From Phycisphaerales bacterium Planc_01 (GTDB taxonomy: Bacteria > Planctomycetota > Phycisphaerae > Sedimentisphaerales > Anaerobacaceae), in the NCBI GenBank assembly GCA_001603075.1, contig LVBB01000016.1, positions 335,082 to 394,826 on the forward strand: a stretch of DNA of 59,745 bases. Reading direction: 5' to 3'. Under the pieces are notes generated by a model. It ran no database searches. It saw only the letters and a program-made list of their open reading frames with translations, and was not told the DNA's origin. The position numbers were made by a program, and so were the translations under genes. Numbering within the stretch: the stretch's first letter is position 1; each line of letters begins with the position of its first letter. This document shows, in pieces, positions 28,761 to 37,808 of this stretch.

Positions 28761-30859
28761 GCTTTCTGTATCCTCTGTTTCTGGCCGGCATCGCCGCGAT
28801 CGGCGTGCCGATTGTCCTGCACATGATCCGGCGCCATACGCGGAAGCGCGTGACGTTCAGCTCGCTGATGTTCGTGCGGACGACGGCGCCGCGTCTGCGG
28901 AATCGCAGCCGGGTGGAGAATCTGCCGCTGCTGATCCTGCGCTGTCTGCTGCTGGTCCTTCTGGCGGTGGCGTTCGCCCGCCCACTGCTCTCCCGGCAGG
29001 AACCTGAGGCCGTCGTTCGCGCGGGCCGGCGGGTCGTTCTGCTCGTCGACACCAGTGCCTCGATGCGCCGCACCGGACTCTGGGGCCAGGCCCTCGACGA
29101 AGTGCGCTCGGTACTGCGCAGCGTCGAACCGATGGATCGCCTGTGCCTGATGACCTTCGACCGAAGTGCGCGCATACAGATCGGCTTCGAGCAGTGGGCC
29201 GGTCTGGACGTGTCGCAACGCGCTGCGGCGGTGATGGCCAGCCTTTCGGACCTTTCACCCGGCTGGGCCTCAACCGATCTGGGCCGGGCCCTTGTGGCCG
29301 CGGCCGAAGCCGTCGAAGACGACGAAGTCCACGACGACCGGCAGCCGGTCGGACCGCGACAGGTCGTGCTGATCGGCGACGTGCAACAGGGAAGCCGCCT
29401 CGATGCGCTTCACACGTACGAATGGCCCGCTACAACGGAACTGGTCGTTCGCCCCGTCGACTCGCGTGGTTTGACCAACGCCACCTTGGAATGGGTGGCC
29501 GAGCGAGATCGTCTGGCAAGCCCGGACGGCAGCGAGGCGCTCCGCATTCGCGTGAGCAACTCGTCCGAGGCGACCACCGAGCAGTTCCAGTTGCGATGGG
29601 ACGCCCATGACGCAAGGACGGAGATCTACGTGCCGCCGGGCACAAGTCACGTCGTCCAGGTTCCGCCGCCGCCCGACTCTTCGGCCACCCATCACCTCAT
29701 CCTGACCGGCGACGATCACGATTTCGACAACACGCTCTACATCGCACCGCACCTGCAACAGCAGATCGACATTCTCTATATCGGCCGCGACGACCCCGAC
29801 GATCCGCAGGGCATGCTGTTCTACCTGCGTCAAGCGTTCGGCGTCACGAGCGCACTCCATGCCCGCGTGACGAGCCGCCGGAGCGATGGGGCACTGCGCG
29901 CGGACGAAGTGGCGACGGCGCATTTGATCGTCGCAACCGACGTGACCGGCACAGAGAGCCTCGCGACCCTTCGACGACACATCGAAACCGGTGGGACCAT
30001 CCTTCTGGTCATGCCTTCGGCTCAGGCCGCTACAATGCTATCGGCCCTGACAGGCGGCAGCCGCATCGAATTGCAGGAGGCGGACATCGATCGATACGCG
30101 ATGCTCGGACGAATGGAGTTCGCCCATCCCGTGCTGTCGGCCTTCTCCGATCCGCGCTTCGGCGACTTCACCAAGGTCCACTTCTGGCGACATCGTCGCG
30201 TCGAACTCGCCGGCCTGCCCGACGCCCGCGTTCTCGCCTGGTACGACAGCAACGACCCGGCGTGGTTTGAAGTACCGATTGGCTCCGGTGCATTGCTTGT
30301 CCTGACCGGCGGCTGGCATCCGGCCGACAGCGATCTGGCCCTCTCGTCGAAGTTCGTTCCGCTGCTCTACAGCATCCTCGAATACGGCGGCGTCCGAATG
30401 GCGACGCAGGCACAGTACGTTGTCGGCGATCCGGTGCCTGTGACCGGTCCGGACGGACCGCGAGCGGACGTACGAGTTCGCAAACCCGACGGCGCGGCGG
30501 TTGCCCTTGACGCGGGCGTTGAGACGTTCATGCAGACCGACGTGCCCGGGATCTATGGCGTCGAATCCGCCGGCGAGACAGCGTGGTTTGCGGTTAATGT
30601 GGCCGCCTCAGAGGGCCGGACCGACCCGATGCCCTTCGAGGATCTGGAGAGACTGGGGCTCTCGATGAAGACGCCGGGGCCGGCTGCCGTCGGACAGGTT
30701 GCGAAGACCGCGATTCACAGAGGGTTGGTGGAAACCGAAAATCAGCAGAAGCTCTGGCGGTGGGTGTTGGTTGCCGCTTTGGCTGTGCTGTTGATGGAGA
30801 TCTGGCTGGCGGGCCGGCTGACCCGACCGGCGACAGAGTCTCAGGGGGCTCAGCCATGA
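28757..30859 (+). CDS. BatA-type membrane protein with VWA domain
   Basis: 700 aa from the ATG at 28757 (overlaps the DUF58 stop). Residues 1-80 form the BatA N-terminal module: a first membrane segment MSFLYPLFLAGIAAIGVPIVL, the motif HMIRRHTRKRVTFSSLMF, and a second membrane segment. The VWA domain begins with VVLLVDTSASM near 95 (complete DxSxS MIDAS), with the later Thr (WASTDLGRAL) and Asp (LIGDVQQGS). The central part (about 220-600) is extracytoplasmic and contains a GATase-like region. A C-terminal membrane segment is at about 667-687. It is a likely target or partner of MoxR. Confidence 0.88.
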   Translation: MSFLYPLFLAGIAAIGVPIVLHMIRRHTRKRVTFSSLMFVRTTAPRLRNRSRVENLPLLILRCLLLVLLAVAFARPLLSRQEPEAVVRAGRRVVLLVDTSASMRRTGLWGQALDEVRSVLRSVEPMDRLCLMTFDRSARIQIGFEQWAGLDVSQRAAAVMASLSDLSPGWASTDLGRALVAAAEAVEDDEVHDDRQPVGPRQVVLIGDVQQGSRLDALHTYEWPATTELVVRPVDSRGLTNATLEWVAERDRLASPDGSEALRIRVSNSSEATTEQFQLRWDAHDARTEIYVPPGTSHVVQVPPPPDSSATHHLILTGDDHDFDNTLYIAPHLQQQIDILYIGRDDPDDPQGMLFYLRQAFGVTSALHARVTSRRSDGALRADEVATAHLIVATDVTGTESLATLRRHIETGGTILLVMPSAQAATMLSALTGGSRIELQEADIDRYAMLGRMEFAHPVLSAFSDPRFGDFTKVHFWRHRRVELAGLPDARVLAWYDSNDPAWFEVPIGSGALLVLTGGWHPADSDLALSSKFVPLLYSILEYGGVRMATQAQYVVGDPVPVTGPDGPRADVRVRKPDGAAVALDAGVETFMQTDVPGIYGVESAGETAWFAVNVAASEGRTDPMPFEDLERLGLSMKTPGPAAVGQVAKTAIHRGLVETENQQKLWRWVLVAALAVLLMEIWLAGRLTRPATESQGAQP

Positions 30860-33800
30860 TCGAGCACTCGCTTCGCAGACAACTCGAGCCGATCGTGACG
30901 CGCCGAAGGCGTCTCGACCTCGCATGGCGTCTATCGCTCCACTGGCTCATCACCGCCCTCATAGGACTGGTGCTGATTGGCGCCGCCTGGCTCTCGGGCT
31001 GGAGACTGCCCTTTGCCCTGGTTCTGTGGGGTATTGCCGCCGTTGTGGCGACGATTATAGCCTTCTGGCGATGCGAGCGTGTCGGGCCCGACTACCAGAC
31101 CATCGCGCGGGACATCGAACGGCACCACCCCGATCTCCGGGCCCTCCTATTGGCGGCCATCGAGCAGAAGCCACAGAGTCCGGGCGGCCGGCTGGGCTAC
31201 CTCCAGACGCAGGTGCTCAGGGAGGCCGTCGTTCATGCGACGAACCATGACTGGCTCGAAAGCATTCCGCCGAGGACCGTGGCACTGGCCCACGCAAGTT
31301 GGATTGCCGCCCTGTTGCTCCTGGTCGCTGTGTTCTCGCAAATGCTGCCCTCGCTGTCTTTGCTGCCGCAGGGCCGTCGCGGTTTCCTGACGTCCAGAGG
31401 CTACGACGTGACGATCACGCCGGGCGACACCATCGTCGAAGCCGGGAGTCCCGTGGTGATCGTCGCACGATTTGACGGACGGGTTCCGTTGGAGGTCAGT
31501 CTTTCTTACGGCGTGGCCGGGCAGGCACAACAGCGGGTGCTGCTGACGCGAAGTGTGGATGACGCCGTGTTCGGGGGCGTCATTCAGGACGTTCGATCCG
31601 ACCTGCTCTATCACGTTGAATACGACGGCCAGCGAAGCGACAACTACAGGATCGGCGTCCATGACCGCCCACGACTGGTGCGCGCCGATGCAAAGATCGT
31701 CTTCCCGGCTTATACGAACCTGCCCGAGAAGACGATCCACGACACGCGGCAGATCAGTGTGGTCGAGGGATCGCACATCACGCTGATCTTCACGTTGAAT
31801 AAGCCGGTTGCGACGGCGCGTTTGGCCCCCCGGACAGGCATCGCCCTGGCCCTGAGCGTTGACACCGGGGTTCCAAATGTCCTGACGACATCCTTCACCG
31901 CCGAGAATAGCGAACGCTACGAACTGCTTGTGGCGGATGCCCAGGGTCTGGAGAACGAGTTCCCCCCGCGCTTCGCGATCGACGTCCACAAGAACCTTCC
32001 GCCGCAAGTCAAGCCGGTGTTCCCCAATCGTGACGTTGCCGCGTCTGCTCTCGAGGAGCTGGATCTCCAGGCAGAGGTCTCCGATGATTACGGCGTGACC
32101 AGTTTCGGATTGACATATACCCTTGCCGGCGTGCAGAGTCGCGAGATCGCGCTGGCCGGTTCATCGGTCTCGCCCAGCGGGACGATTCAGCACCTGCTGG
32201 CCCTCGAAGAACTGGGGGCCGTGCCGGACCAACTGCTGACGTACTACTTCTGGGCCGACGACGTGGGGCCGGACGGCAACCCTCGCCGGACCGCCAGCGA
32301 CATCTACTTCGCCGAGATCCGTCCTTTCGATGAGGTCTTCGTCGAGAATCAGTCGTTCCAGGATCAACAAAGCCAACAGCAGCAAGGCCAGGACGGACAG
32401 CAGCAGGGCAGGCAGACCGAAGAACTGATCCAGATGCAGAAGCAGATCATCATCGCCACGTGGAATATCAAGCAGCAAACCGACCTCTCGGGCAACCTTG
32501 GCGACCGCGCCGACGATCTCGATGTTGTCCGCCAGTCACAGGTCGATGCGTTGGAGCAGGCCCAATCGGCACTGGCCGAAGCGGAAGACCCCTCGGCCGG
32601 CCAGACCCTTCAGGCAGCGACCGAACATATGACTGAGGCTGTGCACCACCTGACCCAGGTGGAGGCGAGGCATGCCTCGTCCCTACTCGACGCACTGGAC
32701 GCTGAGCAGGCGGCCTACCAGGAACTGCTCAAGCTCAGACAGCGCGAGCACCAGGTCGCACGAGGACAAAACTCCGATCGCGGCAGTGATCGCGGTTCGG
32801 CCCGATCGCAGCAGCAGTTGCAGCAACTGCAATTGACCGAGCAGGAAAACCGTTACGAAACGGAGCGCCGCGCCCAATCGCAGCGGCAGACGGCCCAGCG
32901 GGAAGACCTTCAGGTGCTCAATCGGCTCGGCGATCTTGCCCGGCGGCAGAACGACATGAGCGAACGGCTGCGAGAGGCCGAGGCTGCCCTGCGGCAGGCC
33001 CGCAATGAACAGGAGCGGCAGGAAGTCCTCCGAGAGCTCAGACGCCTGCGAGACGAGCAGCTCGAATCCCTCCGTGATGTCGATGAACTTCAGGCCAGGA
33101 TGGACCAGGCCCAGAGCCGGCAGCGAATGACAGACACCCGGCAGCAACTCGACGATTCGCGTTCGCAGATCCAACAGTCGGCTCAGGAGCTTGAAGAAGG
33201 CAAGGTCTCACAGGCCATCACATCCGCCACCCGCGCCCAGCGCCAACTCGAAGAGATGCGCGACGAGTTTCGCCGCAACACGTCGAGCCGATTTTCCGAG
33301 GAGATGCGTGACATGCGCGATCGCGCCCAGCAGCTCGACCGACGGCAGGACCGGATTGCCGAACAAATGGAGCAGGAACAGAGTTCGAGTCGCAGGATGC
33401 TGGCCGGCAGCGACGCGAACGAAGACCTGACCGAGCAGATCGGCCAACAGCAAAGAGAGATCGAAGAGTTGATCGAGCGGATGAGAGACGTCAGCGATCA
33501 GGCAGAGGTCGCTGAACCCCTCCTTTCGCGCAGGCTCTACGACACGCTTCGCCGGGCCAGCGCGGAAAACCTCGACCGGACCCTCGAAGCCGCCGGGCAG
33601 TTGCTGGAGCGAAACTTCCTGCCCGAGGCCCAGGAGATCGAGCGACGGGCGGCTCGGGGAATCCGCGAGCTTCGCGAAGGCGTCGAAGAGGCCGCTGAGG
33701 GCGTGCTGGGCGACGAGGCCGAATCGCTCCGACTGGCCCGGCAACAACTCGACGAATTGATCGAGCAGGTCCAGGAAGAGGCCGCCCGCGCGAGAGGATC

Positions 33801-34260
33801 GTCACAGGACAACCGAGCCTCTGCCGAAGACGCCAGGACCGTACAAGAAGAAGGGAGCGATCCCACCGGTCGGGGCTTGAATGACGAGCTGTCGGACCGA
33901 TGGAACGATGCCGCGCGGGGCCCGCTGACCGGAGGAGACTATCGCGAGTGGTCCGACCGGCTCCGTGACGTGGAGGAGATGCTCACCGAACGCGAACTCC
34001 GCGAGACCGTGGCCAGGGTCCGGGATCGGGCCCGCACCGTGCGGACCGAGCTTGTGCGTCACGGCAAGGAGCCGCAGTGGGACCTTGTGGCCCGGCAGAT
34101 TATGAAGCCTCTGGCCGAACTGCGCGAGCGGCTCGCCGACAGACTCGCGCAGCTTGCGTCGGACAAGGCCCTGGTCCCGATCGACCGCGACCCGGTGCCC
34201 GACCGTTTCACCGAACTGGTCCGCAACTACTTCGAGAACCTCGGGGGGGAGGCGCGATGA
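30856..34260 (+). CDS. DUF4175-like membrane protein with very long coiled coil
   Basis: 1134 aa from the ATG at 30856, within the ATGA overlap. Membrane segments lie at about 28-52, 55-75 and 140-160. A beta-rich extracytoplasmic region spans about 180-490 (YDVTITPGDTIVEAGSPVV, HDRPRLVRADAKIVFPAYT). From about 495 to 1000 the protein is dominated by Gln, Glu and Arg in heptad-like order (DQQSQQQQGQDGQQQGRQ, RLREAEAALRQARNEQERQE), a very long coiled coil. The DUF4175 likeness rests on architecture and position in MoxR/VWA operons. It probably spans the periplasm or binds other envelope proteins. No enzyme motif is seen. Confidence 0.75.
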   Translation: MIEHSLRRQLEPIVTRRRRLDLAWRLSLHWLITALIGLVLIGAAWLSGWRLPFALVLWGIAAVVATIIAFWRCERVGPDYQTIARDIERHHPDLRALLLAAIEQKPQSPGGRLGYLQTQVLREAVVHATNHDWLESIPPRTVALAHASWIAALLLLVAVFSQMLPSLSLLPQGRRGFLTSRGYDVTITPGDTIVEAGSPVVIVARFDGRVPLEVSLSYGVAGQAQQRVLLTRSVDDAVFGGVIQDVRSDLLYHVEYDGQRSDNYRIGVHDRPRLVRADAKIVFPAYTNLPEKTIHDTRQISVVEGSHITLIFTLNKPVATARLAPRTGIALALSVDTGVPNVLTTSFTAENSERYELLVADAQGLENEFPPRFAIDVHKNLPPQVKPVFPNRDVAASALEELDLQAEVSDDYGVTSFGLTYTLAGVQSREIALAGSSVSPSGTIQHLLALEELGAVPDQLLTYYFWADDVGPDGNPRRTASDIYFAEIRPFDEVFVENQSFQDQQSQQQQGQDGQQQGRQTEELIQMQKQIIIATWNIKQQTDLSGNLGDRADDLDVVRQSQVDALEQAQSALAEAEDPSAGQTLQAATEHMTEAVHHLTQVEARHASSLLDALDAEQAAYQELLKLRQREHQVARGQNSDRGSDRGSARSQQQLQQLQLTEQENRYETERRAQSQRQTAQREDLQVLNRLGDLARRQNDMSERLREAEAALRQARNEQERQEVLRELRRLRDEQLESLRDVDELQARMDQAQSRQRMTDTRQQLDDSRSQIQQSAQELEEGKVSQAITSATRAQRQLEEMRDEFRRNTSSRFSEEMRDMRDRAQQLDRRQDRIAEQMEQEQSSSRRMLAGSDANEDLTEQIGQQQREIEELIERMRDVSDQAEVAEPLLSRRLYDTLRRASAENLDRTLEAAGQLLERNFLPEAQEIERRAARGIRELREGVEEAAEGVLGDEAESLRLARQQLDELIEQVQEEAARARGSSQDNRASAEDARTVQEEGSDPTGRGLNDELSDRWNDAARGPLTGGDYREWSDRLRDVEEMLTERELRETVARVRDRARTVRTELVRHGKEPQWDLVARQIMKPLAELRERLADRLAQLASDKALVPIDRDPVPDRFTELVRNYFENLGGEAR

Positions 34261-36677
34261 CACTGTTGGCGACGGTCACCATCCCGCAGACGGCCTGGGT
34301 CTGGCCGGCGGCGATTCTGGCGCTGGCGGCGACGGGGCTGCTGGTCTGGACGTACCGGCGCAGTCCGCGCAACGACCCGGCGGGGAGAATCGCCTTCGTC
34401 GCGAAGCTGCTGGGCGTCTTTGTCCTGACCGTGTGTCTGATCGAGCCTCTCTGGAGCGGTCGGCGCGCCAAGTCCGGCGCCAACCTGTTCGTCGTGATCG
34501 CCGACAACAGTACCAGCATGAACATCCGGGACACCGGCTCGGAACGAACGCGCGGCGAGATACTCCGCGACGCCCTGGATGTCACGAAGACGGATTGGCT
34601 GGCGGCACTGGCCGACAATTTCCAGCTTCGGATGTACGCCTTCGATTCACGGCTGCGCCGTACGTCGGACTTTTCGGAACTGACCTTTCAAGGCACCGCC
34701 TCCACGATCGGCGCCGCCCTGCAAACGGTTGCCGAGCGATACCGCGATCGGCCGCTCGCCGGCGTACTACTGATGACCGATGGCAACGCCACCGATGAGC
34801 TTGCGCAACCGACCGCCCCTTTGAGCGTGCCGCCGATCTATCCCGTGGTCATCGGTCGGAATCGAGCCGGCAAGGATCTCTCCGTGGCCAATGTCTCCGT
34901 CACTCAGACGGCGTTCGAAGACGCCCCCGTGATTGTCCAGGCCGACATCGAAGCCATCGGGTTCAGCGGGCAGAGCGTCGCCGTCGAACTGATAGACGAG
35001 TCGGGAAATCCGGTCGAATGCCAGCTATGGAAGGTGAGCAAGGACGGTGCCAGGCAGGTCTTCCGCTTTCGCATCCGTCCGGGCAGATCGGGCGTCCTGT
35101 TCTACCAGGTTCGCGTCACAGACGTGAAAGACGAATCAGCCGACCCGTCCAAGGGCTCCCCCGAAGCGACGCTCGCCAACAACATGCGGACCGTTGTGGT
35201 GGATCGCGGCCAGGGCCCTTACCGAATTCTCTATGTCGCCGGCCGGCCGAACTGGGAATACAAGTTTCTCCAGCGGGCCATCAGCGAAGATGAGCAGATT
35301 CAGATGGTCGGCCTGATCCGCGCGGCCCGGCGCGAGCCAAAGTACGACTGGCGCGGACGCCCTGGCGAACAGAGCAACCCACTTTATCGCGGCTTCGACC
35401 GCCAGGATCGGGAAGGAATGGAGCAGTATGACCAGCCCGTTCTGGTCCGTTTGAACACGCGCGATGCGGCGGAGCTTCAGGAGGGGTTCCCGAAGACGCC
35501 CGAACTGCTGTTCGGCTATCACGCTGTGATCCTGGACGACGTCGAGGCGACGTTCTTCACGCACGACCAGATGGACCTGCTGCGGCGATTCGTCACGGAA
35601 CGAGGCGGTGGATTCCTCATGCTGGCAGGCAAGGATTCCTTCCGAGACGGCGGCTTCGACCGCACGCCGATCGGCAGCATCCTGCCGGTCTACCTGGACC
35701 GATTGCCCAGAGACGCGGCCCCGCCTTCGATTCATATGTCTCTGACGCGCGAGGGCTGGTTGGAGCCGTGGACCCGACTGCGCGACAACGAACCGGACGA
35801 ACGGGAGCGGCTCGCGCAGATGCCCGACTTCCGCGTGCTCAATCGCATCGCGTCGACGAAGGCCGGAGCGAGAACCGTCGCGACCGTCGGAGACGACGGC
35901 ACGGTGGGCCTGCCGGCCTTGGTCGTGCAACGCACCGGCCATGGACGCAGCGCCGCGCTGACTGTCGGCGACATCTGGCGGTGGGGCATGCAGAGTCCTG
36001 AGATGCGTGAGGATATGAACAAATTCTGGCGACAAACGCTGCGATGGCTGGTGGCAGACGTACCCGAGCGCGTTTCGCTTCATGTGGCCCACGACGCCGA
36101 TCGGACCAACGAGGCCATGCCGTTGCAGGTCCGCGTCCGAGGTGAGAACTTCGAACCGATGGACAACGTCTCGGTGGCCATCGAAGTGGACGGGCCGTCT
36201 GTGGGTCGTGTACCCTCGCACGACGAGGCGAGCGGGGACGCTCGCTCTGCGCAGGGGCAAGTGCTGCGTCTGGCGGCAACCCCGGCGGCCGGCCGGAGCG
36301 GCCTGTTCGAGAGCACATATGTCCCGCGCCTCAGCGGTGGATATCGCGCCCGAGCGGTGGTCACCGGTCGCGACGGTATCGAAATCGGCCGAGCGGAAGC
36401 AGGCTGGGCCACCGACCTGGAGGCCTGCGAGTTGCGCTCGATCGGGGTCAACCGCTCGCTGCTGGAGCAGATCGCCCGCCAGACGGGAGGTCGCGTCCTG
36501 GAGATCGACGAACTGGAACGCTTCGCTCGCAGTCTGCCGAATCATGAGGCCCCCATCAGCGAGTTCTGGGTCCGACCCCTGTGGGACCTGCGGGGGGTCC
36601 TACCGGCCGTCTTCCTGCTGGTGGTGCTCTGCCTCGTTGTCGAATGGACGCTTCGCCGCTGGAAGGGAATGCCATGA
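34257..36677 (+). CDS. Membrane VWA protein with GATase-like domain
   Basis: 806 aa from the ATG at 34257, in the overlap with the preceding stop. Two N-terminal membrane segments lie at about 10-32 and 45-65. A VWA domain follows with LFVVIADNSTSMNIRD (complete DxSxS), Thr in GTASTIGAAL and Asp in LLMTDGNATDE. Residues about 330-620 include a GATase1-like fold (RILYVAGRPNWEYKFLQRAI, FGYHAVILDDVEATFF, ERGGGFLMLAGKDSF) in which the usual nucleophile Cys is missing. A C-terminal membrane segment lies at about 775-798. It resembles proteins annotated as VWA/glutamine amidotransferase-like in planctomycetes. It probably senses or organises envelope cargo. Confidence 0.87.
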   Translation: MTLLATVTIPQTAWVWPAAILALAATGLLVWTYRRSPRNDPAGRIAFVAKLLGVFVLTVCLIEPLWSGRRAKSGANLFVVIADNSTSMNIRDTGSERTRGEILRDALDVTKTDWLAALADNFQLRMYAFDSRLRRTSDFSELTFQGTASTIGAALQTVAERYRDRPLAGVLLMTDGNATDELAQPTAPLSVPPIYPVVIGRNRAGKDLSVANVSVTQTAFEDAPVIVQADIEAIGFSGQSVAVELIDESGNPVECQLWKVSKDGARQVFRFRIRPGRSGVLFYQVRVTDVKDESADPSKGSPEATLANNMRTVVVDRGQGPYRILYVAGRPNWEYKFLQRAISEDEQIQMVGLIRAARREPKYDWRGRPGEQSNPLYRGFDRQDREGMEQYDQPVLVRLNTRDAAELQEGFPKTPELLFGYHAVILDDVEATFFTHDQMDLLRRFVTERGGGFLMLAGKDSFRDGGFDRTPIGSILPVYLDRLPRDAAPPSIHMSLTREGWLEPWTRLRDNEPDERERLAQMPDFRVLNRIASTKAGARTVATVGDDGTVGLPALVVQRTGHGRSAALTVGDIWRWGMQSPEMREDMNKFWRQTLRWLVADVPERVSLHVAHDADRTNEAMPLQVRVRGENFEPMDNVSVAIEVDGPSVGRVPSHDEASGDARSAQGQVLRLAATPAAGRSGLFESTYVPRLSGGYRARAVVTGRDGIEIGRAEAGWATDLEACELRSIGVNRSLLEQIARQTGGRVLEIDELERFARSLPNHEAPISEFWVRPLWDLRGVLPAVFLLVVLCLVVEWTLRRWKGMP

Positions 36678-37693
36678 ACAAGCTGGTGACATTCTTGACC
36701 GGCGCACTGGTCATCGGCGCGATCGCAGCGCCGATTTCACATGCGGCGTCGCAACGCGTAGGGGCGAATGATCATTCGCCCCCACAACGCGTGATCCTGG
36801 TGGTCGGGGCCCCCGGAATGCCGGGATATCTGGAACAGTTCGTCGAGTGGACGGCCCTCTGGGAGAGGGCCTGCGCCAAGGGCAGCGTGCGGTTCTCCAC
36901 CATCGGGCTGAACGGATCAGACGACATCCCTGACCGCCTGCTTCTGAAGCAATTGCTGATCTCGGAATCGCGGGAGAGCGACGGCCCGCTGTGGCTGGTG
37001 CTTATTGGACACGGGACGTTCGACGGCAGGACGGCCCGGTTCAATCTGAGAGGGCCGGACCTGACGACGGACGACCTGGTCGAATGGCTCGCCCCGATAG
37101 AGAGGCCCGTCGCTCTGATCAATACGGCTTCCGCCAGCGCCCCGTTTCTCACGGCGCTGTCCGCTCCGGGGCGGGTGATCGTCACGGCGACCAAGAGCGG
37201 ATTCGAGCAGAACTACACGCGTTTCGGCCGGCATCTGGCCGAGGCGATTGCAGAACCTGCGGCCGATCTCGACAAGGACGGCCAGATCTCGCTGCTGGAA
37301 GCGTTCCTGACCGCCTCCCATCGCACGCAGGCGTTTTATCAGGGACAGGGATGGCTGGCAACCGAGCACGCGCTGCTCGACGACAATGGCGACGGCCTGG
37401 GTACACCGGCCGACTGGTTCCGAGGCATCCGCCCCGTCCGCAAGGCAGCCGGCGGGGCGAATCATGATTCGCCCCTACTCGATGGCTACCGGGCCCATCA
37501 GCTTCATCTGCTCTACAATGACACCGAGGCCGCCATGCCCCCGGCTCTGCGCGCCGAGCGCGATCGGCTCGAACTCGACGTGATGAGGCTGCGCGACGCC
37601 AAAGGCGATCTTCCCGAAGCGCAGTATTACTCTCAGCTCGAAGCCCTGCTCCGCGAGATCGCCCAAATCTACGAACGGTTCGACCGAGAGTAA
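36674..37693 (+). CDS. Exported caspase-fold-like protein with EF-hand, catalytic Cys absent
   Basis: 339 aa with signal peptide 1-24. Residues 105-175 resemble a caspase/legumain (C13-like) core: LWLVLIGHGTFDG supplies the His113-Gly pair, but the strand that normally ends in the nucleophile Cys reads VALINTASASAPF, so Ala or Ser stands in that place. A canonical EF-hand loop lies at 198-209 (D198, D200, D202, Q204, S206, E209). The fold call is tentative. It is the last gene of the MoxR/VWA operon, overlapping the previous gene by ATGA. Two copies of the dispersed palindrome lie in frame, giving VGANDHSP near 29-36 and GGANHDSP near 260. Confidence 0.7.
   Translation: MNKLVTFLTGALVIGAIAAPISHAASQRVGANDHSPPQRVILVVGAPGMPGYLEQFVEWTALWERACAKGSVRFSTIGLNGSDDIPDRLLLKQLLISESRESDGPLWLVLIGHGTFDGRTARFNLRGPDLTTDDLVEWLAPIERPVALINTASASAPFLTALSAPGRVIVTATKSGFEQNYTRFGRHLAEAIAEPAADLDKDGQISLLEAFLTASHRTQAFYQGQGWLATEHALLDDNGDGLGTPADWFRGIRPVRKAAGGANHDSPLLDGYRAHQLHLLYNDTEAAMPPALRAERDRLELDVMRLRDAKGDLPEAQYYSQLEALLREIAQIYERFDRE
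36752..36792. repeat. Dispersed palindromic repeat with 8-bp flanking direct repeats, in frame in a gene
   Basis: The palindrome (36758-36785, perfect 22-bp core at 36761-36782, arms GGGGCGAATGA/TCATTCGCCCC) is bounded by CAACGCGT at 36752-36759 and again at 36785-36792. The two repeats are 33 bp apart, an exact multiple of three. Removing one unit would restore a continuous SQRVIL sequence. This is what an insertion with target-site duplication would leave. Confidence 0.85.
37454..37475. repeat. Dispersed palindromic repeat, second copy in the same gene
   Basis: A perfect 22-bp palindrome, arms GGGGCGAATCA/TGATTCGCCCC, read in frame as GGANHDSP. No clear flanking direct repeat is visible. 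It is about 700 bp from the first copy in this gene. Confidence 0.8.
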
Positions 37694-37698
37694 CGCTG

Positions 37699-37714
37699 GC
37701 CGGCTGACGCCGGC
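37699..37714 (+). terminator. Possible terminator hairpin after the MoxR/VWA operon
   Basis: GCCGGC-TGAC-GCCGGC forms a 6-bp GC stem with a 4-nt loop five bases after the stop codon. There is no T-run, so termination is uncertain. Confidence 0.3.
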
Positions 37715-37754
37715 GGCGGATGAACTCCTGACAGGTCAAGGCCGGGCCCGGAGA

Positions 37755-37773
37755 AATAGGGAAATTCCCTATT
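37755..37773. promoter_or_regulatory. Perfect 19-bp palindrome upstream of the histidine kinase gene
   Basis: AATAGGGAAATTCCCTATT has 9-bp arms around a single A and ends 35 nt before the kinase start. It is AT-richer than its surroundings and is a good candidate for a regulator binding site, perhaps for the NarL-type response regulator encoded two genes on. Confidence 0.6.
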
Positions 37774-37808
37774 CGGAGTCGAGCAGGACCCGCATAGCAT
37801 ACGTTCCC

